From Chrysoperla carnea (Eukaryota; Arthropoda; Insecta; Neuroptera; Chrysopidae): a stretch of 64,000 nucleotides of DNA. Positions 35,040-48,794 of the stretch are shown in pieces; within the stretch, counting starts at the first letter, position 1; the number at the start of each line of letters is the position of its first letter. The DNA lies in the NCBI RefSeq assembly GCF_905475395.1, contig NC_058339.1, positions 14,020,001-14,084,000 of the forward strand, in the 5' to 3' direction. The notes below the pieces were generated by a model. The model was not told the DNA's origin. It searched no databases and was given only the letters and a program-made list of their open reading frames with translations. The translations under genes were made by a program, and so were the position numbers.

Positions 35040-35460
35040 ACAATTAGCCAACGTAATCTAGCCGTTGGGGAGCAAAAAGCCTCAGGGGTGAGGGTATATG
35101 TAGCCCATAATTTTTTTGAAATTCTTATTTTGGGTTAAAATTGTCATGCAGTGGGTATTTTTGGTCACTGAATAACAAATACGATGTTTTATCCGTAGAA
35201 TCCGTGTAGATTCTGTCACGTCACCCGAAAATCGTGCAGTTTTTGGTCAAGAATTTCACTTTTTGGCATAAAAACGGCATAAAAAAGTATTTATCGTTCA
35301 GACTGTGCTGTAGGCAATATTTTATTGGTCGCTGAATACGAATCCGATGACAGATTTTACACTGATTCAAACTAAGCATTTCAAAAAAATTTTGGGCTAC
35401 ATATGCCCCTCGCTGGAGTCCTATGCCCCCTTATGACTAGATTAACTAGACTTGGTGTAA
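35040..35460. mobile_element. Candidate MITE with inverted arms
   Basis: AGGGTATATGTAGCCCATAA-TTTTTTTGAAAT (35091-35122) is mirrored by ATTTC-AAAAAAATTTTGGGCTACATATGCCCCT (35378-35410). Weaker pairing extends outward to about 35040 and 35460. The interior repeats GGTCACTGAATAACAAATACGATG and GGTCGCTGAATACGAATCCGATG, plus a GTCACGTCACCCGAAAATCGTGCAG segment. Outer boundaries and target duplication are not resolved. Confidence 0.5.
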
Positions 35461-38290
35461 AAATGTTAAACGTCCACATCTCGAGTAGGTTTTTATTGGC
35501 GCTCCAATAATATTAAGACCGTCACATACGTAATATTGAAGCCCATAAACTTTTCACGCAGAGTTCTAAAAGATGAATTTTTTTTAAATTAATTCCCTTT
35601 AACAGAACATTTTCGGATTAAACAACTGTTTTAAAAAATGTGAATAAAATGATATTCACAAATTTAAGTAAAAATTATTTTAAATTAAATAAAAATTAGA
35701 ATTATTCAAAAAAATTAACAAAAATTAATTAATAAGTTTATTTTTATAATGTGTCATTTAATTTAAAGAAAAAAAATGAAGAAATTAAATTATTTTTGTA
35801 TGTTTTTTGTACCTGATTGGTGAAATATTTATCATTTTGATAAAATTTTGTATTTTTTTTTTATTTGAATAAAAAAAATGCTTTGAAAATAAAATGTTTC
35901 AAGTTTAATTTCTGTTGCATGTTTTAATTCCATTAATATTGGATGGTAATATGGCTGTATGGTTGAATTAACAAAATTAACTTACACCTTGTACACAGAC
36001 AGAAAGAGTTATGCATGAAACGTGTATTTCTTAATCATTGAAATTGAAAGGATTAGATTTTATAGACCGAGACAATTAATTAGCTTACTGTCCATAATAA
36101 ATTTATATATGATAGCAAACTAATGTTTTCTCTGTTTCCCAACCAGATAGTTTTGATTATTTAGATGGATAAAAGACTGTGTAAGTGCTGCTTATTTAAT
36201 TTTGCCCAGCTTCTAAAAGTGTCTATATACCTACTCTGTGAACGTTTCCAAAAAAATTAGAAGCAGTTAAATAGTCAAATACCTTTTACGGTGTTAAATT
36301 TTTAGATTTGAGGTGTTAAAGTTTGTGTTTTGAAAGGTATGCTCTATTATGTAAAAAGGAAATTTTTTTCTTAAGAGTAATTTGTAAAACTAATAATCAT
36401 TTGCAGTCCGCCACCAAATTAGCAATGAGTAACATACACAATAAGAGTAATTACGATTAGTTAATTCATACTGATGATGACTACTTGGTAGTTGAAAACT
36501 GATCTAGGAAATGGGTCAAAAATCGAAATTTATTTCGAAATATCCTTCTCATTTATTATCTTTGATAATATTTATAATAATGGCATTTGTGTATTATTTC
36601 TTTCTATAAGTAATTTTCCCTGATATTTCAACTCTTAATTTTCGTCTAATTTCCCAACTTCCAACAGAATCCACCTTCAAATTTTGAAACGTAATTCTCA
36701 AATATTTTCATACACTAGTTTTTTTGGAAACTTTCTTAATACAAAGGCAACAAACATATTTCGTATATTTGCTGGTTTCGTATATTGAAGAAAGCAGATA
36801 ATTTCGCTTTCGAAGTTTTTTTTTTACAGAGTTTAAGAAGAAATAATACGAAGCTGCATGACATCTGAACTATAAATTGAAATTTCGGAAATATTTGTTT
36901 ACTGCAGAGAATGCCGCTTTGATAATATAATATCCCTGAGTAAGCTTAATAACGCCTACCAAATGTAGGTTAGGAATTAAGTCTCTTGAAAGCCAGCGAA
37001 AATCATGCCATAAAATTGTATATGCTTTAAATCTACATGAAGCACTTTTCATTTTTACTTTAATACGATATTTTAAAATCAAAAACAAATTTACGAAAAA
37101 AAAAACTTTAATAACAAGTGGGTTAATTTATCAATATAATGTGTAATCAATAAATATAATTAATTATTGATTAGTGATGTTGATAAAAAAAAAAGTAGTT
37201 CCCCACAAAGTCCTCATTTTATTGTTTCTAGGAATTAGAATTTCTCGATCATTGATGGGATATGAAATTATCACATGTGAAAAACATGTTGTTGTCCTAG
37301 CATCTAAATACGACATATATGGTTTTCAAATTCTTACAAAACCAGATATCATATTATTTTATAGTTTGTTTTATTCACAACGATACGTTACATCATAATT
37401 TATTGTGATTTTTTATAAATTATATTTATGATGAACCAACCTCATCTCAATGAAAGAAAAAACTTTAAAAGGCCAAGAGATTGGGAATAAAAGTTATAAG
37501 AATCTACTGTCAGTTCCAAGGTAATAGAGATAATCAATCATTATTAAGAGATAGATTAAAAGGTAAGAGAGATTATCGTTGGGAACGTGATCATGGTAGA
37601 GACTCAAATCAAATCGATCGAGCGTCGAGGTCCATTTGATTGTTCCTACCATGACTATAGCACAAAACGAAAAGAAATTGTCGTTCTGTGGATGAAAACT
37701 AAATTTCCCCAGACAAATATTGTACTTATTGTATAAATATAACAAGAATGTGGACCCCTAATTTTCATATACAACGAACATAAAAACTTTCATTATTTGA
37801 AAAAATATATTTATTAGTAGTGACTGTCCATGCAAATTTTAAAATTAATTCATCGTTTTAAGCCAAAACAAACTTGAAGTTAAGAACGTCATCTAAGTTT
37901 AAATTGGAAATCTTTAATTATTTCTTACATTTTGGATAAGAAATGAAAATTGTTTTAAATATTCGGTTAAATTGTAAAATGAAATAAATTCTCAATGTAA
38001 ATAAATAAAACAGACTTTATTGTTATTATCTTGTATTTAATAAGACAGATATTGTCATATCGGAAGTCAATTCCATCTTTGGAACTATATCTACATTATA
38101 TGAAGTAGTTCTTTTATAAAACGTTTATGTCGAGATAAGTAAATCACGAAATAAAAAACTGAGATTTCGCATAATCATTTATAAAAGTAATTTTCAGTAT
38201 ATTTCTAGGATGCTAACAGCATAATAATAATATTTATGAATTATGAATCTTTTTGAAATTTTTTTTGGAGAAATTTTTATGCCTTATTAT
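35461..38290. other. AT-rich non-coding stretch with one imperfect palindrome
   Basis: No gene recognised; the frames at 36870-37088 (-), 37174-37398 (+) and 37494-37745 (-) look like chance. At 37592-37653, CATGGTAGA..CTCAAATCAAAT is mirrored by ATTTGATTGTTCCTACCATG around a CGATCGAGCGTCGAGG loop. Confidence 0.4.
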
Positions 38291-38691
38291 TATTACTATT
38301 TCAAACTGTAACCCGGTCAATTTAAACAAAAAATGAGAGTGAAGTTACATAAAGTCCCAACAAGCTGAATTTTTGTGAAGTTGTTCAAAACATAATTATA
38401 AACAATGTCTGGAAGTTCCCCATCATTCCCCTGTAAGGAAAAAATTTAATTCAAGGTCAAAGGTCAAAAAAATGAGTTTTTTGCGATTTTCAGCAAAACG
38501 GTACGTTTTATCATAAAAGTACCTCAGACAAAAATTGTAGATTATAAAATTATCTATAAAAAATGTATCAATACTTTTTTTCTTACGAGCCACCGTTTCT
38601 GAGATATAACGATTCTAAAAGTTATAAAAGTTGTTATCGTCATAATATGCATGAGTACGCCACGTTTATACATCTAGAGTTGTAAAATTTT

Positions 38692-40138
<1,447 letters not shown>

Positions 40139-40676
40139 GACGAATAAACTTGAACACTTTTTTTTCATTTACATCGCTTTTATCTTTCCCAATCTTTGAA
40201 AATTTCCGTTATTTTGCAATAGTTTTACATTAAACAGGATCACAACTGACCCGTGGAGTAGGCCTACTGGGGAAACCACGTTAACAAAAACGCGCTAAGT
40301 ACACTACCTCATAGGTGGCGTGGAAACGTGTGCATATTATGACGATAACAACTTTTATAACTTTTAGAATCGTTATATCTCAGAAACGGTGGCTCGTAAG
40401 AAAAAAAGTATTGGTACATTTTTTATAGATAATTTTGTGATCTACAATTTTTGTCTTAGGTACTTTTATGATAAAACGTACCGTTTTGCTGAAAATCGCG
40501 AAAAACTCATTTTTTTGACCTTTGACCTTGAATTAAATTTTTTCCTTACAGGGGAATGATGGGGAACTTCTAGACATTGTTTGTAATTATGTTTTGAACA
40601 ACTTCACAGAAATTCAGCTTGTTGGGACTTTATGTAACTTCGAATGTTTAAATTGACCGGGTTACTGGTACTATTT

Positions 40677-41595
40677 TAGAAAATAGAAAGAACTCTGTAC
40701 AGTTTGGTAGAAAAATGCCTTTTTAAAGTTCCATTATCAAAAACGAAAAAAGGAATAATTACGGGAACTCATGTATCTGTCCGACTATTACAGTCAATTT
40801 TCCCCGAATGTACAAAAAAAATCATGTTTGGCACTTATAAGTGATCTAATAAAAGAGTATCGAAAACAAGCGAATTCTGATTTTAGGAGATTGCTTCTGG
40901 GGGTAGGATAGATTAAATTGAAGATGTCGTAATGAGGAATTCAAATTTTGAAGAAAATATGCGAAAATAGATTGTTCCTCCTCTTTTATCTCGGAAACGA
41001 TTTGTATAAAATTTTGGAAATTTGAGTATAGGGGTCTCATTCACAAAATTTACAGGAAAACCAGAGCAATTTAATGATTACTCTGATCGGGTAATTTATC
41101 CGGATGAGTAACACTTTTTGAAAGGTTTAAGTAGTTGATTCAAAACTAACGAATTTTTATACAAATATTCATGTTCATTTTCACCGCCTTAAATGAGTTA
41201 AATTTCCAAAAAATTCATTTTTAGTCAGCTATAAGTAGCTATGTCGTGATGAGTCAGTCGATTAGTCAGTTGTATTTCGCTTATATATCTTTAGATTCTA
41301 AAAAGATTAAACATCAATATTTTATTGCAACATTTCTAAATCATAATATAGCCAATAATATAATAGGCAGTGAATATAGTAACTATTATAGAACTATAAA
41401 TATCTATGACCAAATTCCATTCACTACTTTATCATTTCTGAATGAATGCGACATAGTTTCAACTATTTTTATTTTTATAGATAACAATTTTTAAATGCAA
41501 ACTGCCATCCACCAAAAAGTTCACAGCATATGATAGTACAACAATCCTCTAAAGTAGACCTAAATACACGCATTTTCAGTACAAAATTATTATTG
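40677..41595. other. Non-coding, no recognised element
   Basis: Frames at 40846-41040 (-) and 41246-41494 (+) carry no motif. No shared repeat noticed. Confidence 0.35.
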
Positions 41596-41597
41596 AC

Positions 41598-41885
41598 CCC
41601 CGAACTAAAAAAATCGGTGCTATAAGTTTGACCGTTGTCTGTCTGTCTGTCTGTGGCATCGTAGCGCTTAAAGCGATGAACCGATTTTGATTTTTTTGAT
41701 TTCGTTTGAAAGGTAATTCAATGAAGAGTGTTCTTAGCTACATTTCAATTGCGACTTTAGGGTTCCGTACCCGAGAAAGCTAGAAAATTGGCGAGTATAT
41801 TCAAAATTGACTCAATTTAAGGAAAAGTGTTCTTAGATGTGTTTCATGTGCGAGATTAGGGTTCCGTACCCGAAAAATTGGTAGT
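41598..41885 (-). repeat. Repeat D copy, reverse strand
   Basis: Reverse complement of the repeat at 16870-17205: CCCGAACTAAAAAAAT...GACCG, GTCTGTCTGTCTGTCTGTGG, TTTCGTTTGAAAGGTAATT and two GGGTTCCGTACCCGA blocks. Confidence 0.6.
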
Positions 41886-42160
41886 GATTTTTTTTTAATT
41901 TTATAAATTTCACTTGTTGTTTTTCAATACATAGTCAGTTCATTTTTCTGAATTGTTTTCATAATTTTTAATGTTATCAAGGGATCATAGTGTAAGATAA
42001 ATTCCCTGCTTCGTTTTTTCAGACCGATAGCGTAAATATGACGTTATCATGATCATTTGAAAGCGCAGTATTTTCGAAAAAAGACGTAGAGAGAAAGTTT
42101 GGTTCAGTTGCCAAAAGGAAGTCTCCTACGAAGGTTCAAGTAAGTATTGATCATTTAATA

Positions 42161-42714
42161 ACAAGTGAAAACAAACAATTGACTGAATTAATTGTTGAAA
42201 TACCATGCATAGTCAGTGTTGATTTCTTTATCACATAACACATACATACATGTGACACATACATAACTGATATTCAAGTATGGTACATACTATAAAATTT
42301 CCGCCTAATTGGCGCCATCACGGGTAAACAGTGATGTTTACGAAAAAATGTTTCAAGCAAAAGTTGTTTGTTTTTTGATAAGGAACATTTTTTATATTTA
42401 AACTTTTGTTCTATCTCTAATGGTTTACAAGATGGATCCTACGGACCCAAGACGCAATTGACCTATGATGCTCATTTACGAACTCGACCCCACTTTTTAG
42501 GTCCGCTGTAAAAATTTCAGCTCGATATCTTTTTTCGTTTTTGAGTTATCGTGTCCACAGACGGACGGACGGACGGACAACCGGAAATGGACTAATTAGG
42601 TGATTCTATGAACACCTATAGCAAAATTTTGTGCGTGGCATCAATATTTTTAAGCGTTACAAACTTGGGCCTAACTTAGTATACCTTGCATATTACATAT
42701 ATGCATGGCATAAA
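42161..42714 (+). repeat. Dispersed repeat A, full-length copy
   Basis: Best complete copy. Head ACAAGTGAAAACAAACAATT; GTTAATTGTTGAAATACCATG; ACACATACATAACTGATATTC; GGGTAAACAGTGATGTTTACG; CAAAAGTTGTTTG; GGATCCTACGGACCCAAGAC; CGACGGACGGACGGAC tract; CAACCGGAAATGGACTAATT; GTGATTCTATGAACACCTAT; and a 3' palindromic ending TGCATATTACATATATGCATGGCATAAAA. About 555 bases, no coding frame. Near-identical copies at 52561-53105; partial or diverged copies at 4110, 5975, 7825, 12917, 28640, 50280, 60810 and 63627. No clear target duplication, so the mechanism is unknown. Confidence 0.75.
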
Positions 42715-44473
42715 AAGGGTGCTGTAATCGAGTCACTCGAATCATTTTTATAATAAAATGTCCATTTCATATTTGATACATTGTAATTAATAAGTAATGA
42801 TAATATATTTTACCATAAATAGATTTCCATTCATAAAAACAATTTCTCAATTCATTGAAGAAAATAAAAATGATGTTTTTTTTTTTTATACAATTATTTA
42901 TCATAATGTATGTTAATATGAAATAAAAACGATGATATTTTTCTCTTTTTTCAAAACCACAAAGGTTATAAAAAAAAGATGTATGGTCTAATCCCATATA
43001 AATTTTTATCTTCAATTATTTAGATTTATAAGCATATGTCAAATAATTGTTGTTTGCGTTTAATGAATGAATATTTTGACATTTTTATATTAATAAAAAA
43101 TAATTTTATGACTTTTTTTTTTATAACTAATTTAAATAAATATTTTGAATATTATATTAGTGAAAGTTACACATACTGATATTTTAAATACCAATAAGTG
43201 TATACTTATTGTACCAAGTGATTTTAAATATTTGATGATTATAATACAAGACAAGTCACGTGTTCTAAGTACAGATTTAGCTAGAAAAATTGTGAAATTG
43301 GATGTATGATCGTATTGGGAAAGATCTGTTTTTATAAAGTTATCCAAAAATAGTCGCAACTCGGGCAATATTCAATTCACTATGTGAATAATCATGGTAA
43401 AGAGAATAAAACCAACGCCAGCGCTTCCAGTGAATAATTTTGGCGATAAAGGAGGCTGGTAAATGGTATGAAAATGTCAAATTAAAATTATTGAAAAAAA
43501 AAAATTTATAATTACTAATTTAAATTTGTTAGAAAATAGTCTCCCATTTTCAATGTAAACCGTAAATACAATCCATAATCTTATATTTCATAGTAAGTAA
43601 AATCCATAGACTTGTATGCAATTATATTAAGAAAGTAGTGTGACGTTTCTGTGGTAACAGCTTGCAATAAAACTCGTGCAGTGAGTGAATAAAGAATAAA
43701 CTAAGTAGAAGCTTTCCAGTTTACTAAACAGAAGTCCGGTTAGTGGTTCTGGTCCAGAATTTACTAGAAGTTGAACTATTTTTCTAGCTATGTAGGTTTA
43801 TTATATGGGAATATAAAAGAAGTGATGATTGGAACTGTGAAAAAAGAATTCAGTAGTAGGTACTCAAAATATATTTTTCCGTTGAAGTCTTTGCACCGAA
43901 TGTTTCGACATTACTGCACGAGGATGAAAAATAAGAACCTAAAAATTTTATTCAAATTTTTATTTTAAATTTTATAAACTTGCTTTCTAAAATAATGTAA
44001 CATTTAGTTATAATAAATTTGAAGTTTATTATTTATAGTTTAATAAATATCATTTATAATGTTGTGATCACAAATCTTTAAGCTCAAACTATAACAATTA
44101 TCTCAAAATTCTCCCCAATCAGATTTTTCGAATCGTTCTGTATATTAAATGCAATTTATAATTCCAATAACAAGTGATTTTTTAATAAGCACGAATGGGT
44201 TGGGTCTCATATTCATCATCAAAATTTCATACTGTAAATTTTATAAATACTTTGAATACTCTAGATATTGGCCGAGTTCAGAACTATCATCAGGTAATCT
44301 AAAAAGCTGGCGAAGATTCAAACTAGTAGTAAATTGAAAAAAGCGCAAATAAATACTAAAAATAAAAAAAAAATTTCATAAAACAAAGTAAAATAGTAAA
44401 GTAGAATATATAAAAGTTTACAGTTAGTAATCAGAAGTGAATCTCTCCAAGAGATCCTTTTTCATTCTCATTC
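42715..44473. other. AT-rich non-coding stretch
   Basis: Frames at 42767-43015 (-), 43132-43368 (-), 43771-43968 (+) and 44149-44337 (+) are Lys/Ile/Phe-rich and have no recognised motif. Confidence 0.35.
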
Positions 44474-44536
44474 TCGCTTAACAGTGGCGGATCCATCCAT
44501 ATATGGGCATGCCCATCACCTAAATAATCGGCAGAA

Positions 44537-45004
44537 GAGTACTGTTGGAAGTCAATTTACATACCTCTATTAGATTCCGTTATCAATGATTTGGGTCAAA
44601 GATTGTCTCCGAAGGTAAGTAATCGATCAATTTCAGTTGGGAATTTTACTACCTAAATCAAATGATGGTATCAAGAATTTGAATGCCGACCGACAGACTG
44701 TTGATGGCCAAATGGAAAACAGAATGTGAAAACAATTCGGCTTTACCAGAGTCGGAAGCTCATCTCATTGAAGCATACGACCAAAATTTGTACCCTAGTA
44801 TAAAAATGTTCTTACAAACACTGACAACTCTTCCGCCGAGCGTAACTACCGCAGATAGATCGTTTTCTATACTTCGCAGAGTAAAATCTTGGCTGTGTGT
44901 CTCAATGAGATAGAAAAGGGGCTAGCTCTCTTAAACATCTGGATATCGATGACATTCTCAACGCTTTCGCGAAAAAAAAACGAGAGCTTGGATTTGTTAT
45001 TTAA
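44537..45004 (+). pseudogene. hAT transposase C-terminal (dimerisation) remnant
   Basis: Three frames must be combined. First YCWKSIYIPLLDSVINDLGQ, then MFLQTLTTLPPSVTTADRSF followed by SILRRVKSWL, then LNEIEKGLALLNI, and finally ILNAFAKKKRELGFVI before TAA at 45002-45004. The order and motifs (IYIPLLD, LP.S..T..RSFS.LRR.KSWL, GLALLNI) match the hAT C-terminal dimerisation region of the ZMYM/DUF4371-type transposases. At least two frameshifts and in-frame stops near 44660-44680 make it non-functional. The catalytic core upstream is deleted. Confidence 0.75.
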
Positions 45005-45121
45005 TAAAAATTTGTTCAGTAGTTTAGAGTCTAAATGTGATGTGCAAACAAATACACATTTACAGATTTATCATGGTCATCGTGTCATATACCTATTTTG
45101 TAAAAATTTCCTTATTAAGAA

Positions 45122-45610
45122 CTAGCTGTGAACTACCCGCTTTGCTGGGCAACATCCCCACTTGCACCCCTCCCTCCACATTTCCTTGCGTGGGATAACA
45201 GTTTTGTAATGTACACGTCATGCTCTTTTATTTGATACCCCACTTAGGTATATTTGTAAATATTCGATAATTCCTTCCCACTTTCTCGCTACACCTTTCT
45301 ACCCTCCGAAGGTTAAAAGTAGATAAAAACAATAGATCTTTGAAGCTGGTTGTATATCGTATCAATATTTGAGCTTAATCTATGCACAACTTTTTTATTT
45401 TTTGAAGCATATCCCTTTCAACCCCTATTTCAACCCTTTACTCTACTAAAATATGGATGTATTATACATAAAAACCTCCCTCTTGAATCACTCTATCTAT
45501 TGAAAAAAATCGCATCAAAATCCGTTGCGTAGTTTCAAAGATTTAAGCGTACAAAGGGACATAGGGACATAGGGACAGAAAAAGCGACTTTGTTTTATAC
45601 TATGTAGTGA
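45122..45610 (-). mobile_element. Non-autonomous Helitron, family H2, nested in hAT
   Basis: On the minus strand it starts TCACTACATAGTATAAAAC at 45610 after A and ends CAGCTAG at 45122 before T, with the subterminal palindrome CCCAGCAAAGCGGG. The interior carries TCCCTATGTCCC repeats near the 5' end. The first 190 bases (in + coordinates) are almost identical to 46190-46385. Confidence 0.8.
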
Positions 45611-45725
45611 TGCGCTATATCGATCATAAGCGAGTTCATACTCCGAATCGCATTTGGCCGTTTTCCGGGTGGTTGTGTCGTGTCCATCACCATTTTTGAG
45701 GGCTGGATCCGCGCCTGGCGCTTGA

Positions 45726-46188
45726 CTGTATTTCATCAAATGCTAGACGAAAAGAAGTTCTGTCTCCCAAAACACTGTTCATAATATTTGATATCATTTT
45801 CATACTATATTTACGTAATTTTTTATTGAAAAATTGATCTGTCACGTTTGTGTTGAATTGTTTTTCCTTCTGTTAGAACTTGTCAAGAGTGATATCGCTT
45901 CTTCATAACGTGTGACTAAACCAAATAAAATCTTTAACAAAAAGGTGGAAGTTAATGGTAATACTAATAAATAAAGAAATCTTTTACATGTTTTTCATTG
46001 ACTAATAATACAGTACAAATACAAATTGTCATGAACACAATATTGTTCAATAAGAATATTAAAGACATAAAAATAATGTCAGATTGTTTGTATATTATTA
46101 TTATTATAGATATTAGTTGTTTGTTTAATACCACGATCATTTAAGACTTTTCGATACCAAAACGATAGTGCTACTAAAAATTTGAAAT
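45726..46188. other. Non-coding, no recognised element
   Basis: AT-rich with no motif or shared repeat. Confidence 0.3.
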
Positions 46189-46189
46189 A

Positions 46190-46652
46190 CTAGCTGTTAC
46201 CCGCCCGCTTTGCTGGGCAACATCCCCACTTGCACCCCTCCCTCCACATTTCCTTGCGTTGGATAACAGTTTTGTAATGTACACGTCATGCTCTTTTATT
46301 TGATACCCCACTTAGGTATATTTGTAAATATTCGATATTTCCTTCCCACTTTCTCGCTACACCTTTCTACCCTCCGAAGGTTAAAAAAATTGCTAAATGT
46401 AATTTAAAACATTCTGACCAAGTTTTGAACTATTAAAAGCCATAATTGAAAAATATGAATTTTTTATTCATGAACACCCCCGCAACCCCCCTTGTGGGTG
46501 GAATTTCGTAAAATCCGTTCTTAGCTGACCTCTACTTGGCAAAAGGAATATTCCTGCCAAATTTCAAGTCTCTAGGTCTTATAGTTCCAGAGATATCGTG
46601 ATGAGTGACTATCTATCTATATCTATAGAAAGTCTCCTATATATATATAAGA
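46190..46652 (-). mobile_element. Non-autonomous Helitron, family H2 variant
   Basis: 3' terminus CTAG at 46190 before T, with palindrome CCCAGCAAAGCGGG and the same 190 bases as the neighbouring H2 copy. The 5' end differs: it starts TCTTATATATATATAGGAGAC at 46652 after A. It contains the text GGAATATTCCTGCCAAATTTCAAGTCTCTAGG, a type of block also common in insect Helitrons. The chimeric structure (shared 3' end, different 5' end) is typical for Helitrons. Confidence 0.72.
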
Positions 46653-46879
46653 TAAGAATGGAAGCTGACTGATCGATCAACGCACAGCTAAAACCGCAGG
46701 GTCTAGATATCGCACCAAAAATTAAAACCAACGAAATTGTGTACGAAACGGGAAATAAGTAATGGCAAATGAAGTGAAGTATATAACGAAATAGTCTTCA
46801 TATTTAAAATTGCAATTTCAAAGCGAAGCGGATGCAGAGTTTCTGAGATACCGCAATATTTGGATTTTAGTCCGTATCT

Positions 46880-47310
46880 CAAAAACAATTCGACCAGTCA
46901 ACAAATGCACTCGATTTTTGTACTATTTGGGGCAAAATTACCTTATATACATAGTTTTATCGAAATTGGAGATAAAATAAATTTTTCGATTCTTTGCAAT
47001 TTTTTTAAGAGGTACTACGTTCCCCTTTGAAAAAATCGAGAAAAACGGGAAAAAATTTTTGTTTTGGAATTTGATGAAACTCAGTGGATGGGGTAATTTT
47101 GATCCAAAAAGTATAAAAATCAGGTCAATTTAATGATTGGATGCAGAGTTTCTGAGATATCGCAATATTTGGATCGATTTTAGTCCGTATCCTAAAAACT
47201 GAACAACCAGTCAAGAAATGCACCCGATTTTTGTACTTTTTGGGTCAAAATTACCTGTATACTGAGTTTTATCGAAATTGGAGCTAAAAAAATTTTTTTA
47301 GTGGTACGCA
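46880..47310 (+). repeat. GGTACC-family repeat, diverged copy
   Basis: GCACTCGATTTTTGTACT.TTTGGG.CAAAATTACCTTATATAC.TAGTTTTATCGAAATTGGAG occurs twice (about 46910 and 47220). Between them is an inverted section (GGGGTAATTTTGATCCAAAAAGTATAAAAATC) and a degraded centre, AAGAGGTACTACGTTCCCCTTTG, in place of the perfect palindrome. Confidence 0.6.
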
Positions 47311-47950
47311 GGTACTAACCGTGGCTAATTTCAGAGTTGCAACACTTTTTTCCTTATTTGCCATAATTTTTAAACAATATTGGAGATATTGCCAATCATA
47401 AATGGAGATATATTTTATCAGTTAGAGGCGTAAACTAATGTTTATTGGATAACACTCATCACACCACCAATCATGTCATACCTGTCACCAAAAGCTTACG
47501 TTGTCAGAAGGATTTGAAAGGTGAAAGCCCAAGATAATTGTACTATAATATAAGTACAGATATAGGTACTAAACTACACTACAGTACTAGGTAGTTATTA
47601 GTATTTTTAACATGTCTCATAATACATATTATTCTATTAATCCACTTACAATTATTAGACTTTACCATTTACAATATTGTCTGCTGTAGATGATGTGTAT
47701 ATGTTACTTAGTTAGTCAGCTACTTATTAACTTTTATTATTATAACAAATAAAATAGTAAAATACTTTTGTATTATGTGAATAAAATACATATATTTATT
47801 TTATTTTAGTATGAAAACTATGGTAAATATATCAATCACTTAAATCGATTTTACAAAACATCTAAATAATTATACATCACACTTTATTATAGAGCGAACT
47901 CTTTGTTTAAACGCTATTTTAAGGATTGAATAATACTTGGGATTTCTTTA
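47311..47950. other. AT-rich non-coding stretch
   Basis: No recognised element or frame. Confidence 0.3.
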
Positions 47951-47954
47951 AAAT

Positions 47955-48340
47955 TTTATAAATACATTCTTTGATTAATAAATGTTATAAAGAATCACAA
48001 AAAATTCCTAGATCATCGGGCTTTTTATTATTATTTTATCGTTCAAATTTGACTGAAAAAATAATAAATCATAGAGGTTATCCTTTTCAATTGGATATTT
48101 CTATATCAAAAAATCTAGTGAATGTGATAAAAAACTATCTAAAATATTTAGACAGTCTTGTAGTTTATAATAAATAATACCATAAAAATATGAGGTTTCC
48201 GATGATATAAAAACAAAGTTTTAATTTAATTATGAATTCATCGAAGATCCATCACTTGATGAACAGAGACGACTAGAGTTAAAGTATTGATGATTCAAGA
48301 GCGATATCTATATTATCAAATTTATAAACATCACTTAATA
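47955..48340 (+). repeat. Dispersed repeat C, composite copy
   Basis: Contains the block found at 5255-5425 followed by the block found at 8325-8475. This shows that the two belong to one family, separated in the first part of the window by about 2.9 kb of inserted or rearranged sequence that includes a Helitron. The 68-codon frame at 47971-48177 is within the repeat. Confidence 0.55.
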
Positions 48341-48790
48341 GTTTTTTAGGATACTAGTGGGATAATAGTTCTTTTGATTCTCATAAATTTTCAGAAACGA
48401 TAGTTACTTATATTTTATGCCCGCTTAATTTTTAACACTTTATGATAAGAAACATTGTAATCAATTGGATAAGTAATTCTTTACCGATTAGAGACATTTA
48501 TAATTTCTTTTTTCTTACAGGTTATTTCCAGAAAGCAATACGGTCCACCTGTTTCTTCATCATTTATGTAATATTGTTTTAATTGAAATTACCAGATATT
48601 AAGACCGCACACATTTAAATACCAAGAATTTATGACGTATTCAAAGTAGAATTTGTACTGCTTGTTAAACCTCTTTTATCTGAGTGGAAAAGGCCATTAA
48701 AATTCTGTGGCAGTGACCATGAAAGTAATAATGGCTATATAATGGCTAAATTAAGCAATAAATGGCTATTTTAAGGCTATATAAATACAT
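48341..48790. other. Non-coding; contains a short imperfect tandem
   Basis: AATGGCTATATAATGGCTAAATTAAGCAATAAATGGCTATTTTAAGGCTATATAA near 48730-48785 repeats ATGGCTA several times. Nothing else recognised. Confidence 0.35.
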
Positions 48791-48794
48791 ATTA

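Larger units (their letters stand above)
44482..45717 (+). mobile_element. hAT transposon with decayed transposase, Helitron nested inside
   Basis: Left end CAGTGGCGGATCCATCC; right end, on the other strand, CAGGCGCGGATCCAGCC: short inverted repeats with the hAT CAG start. The flanks TCGCTTAA (44474-44481) and GCGCTTGA (45718-45725) agree at 6 of 8 positions, a decayed 8-bp duplication. The 489-base Helitron at 45122-45610 inserted later; without it the element is 747 bases, so it is itself an internally deleted hAT. Confidence 0.8.
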
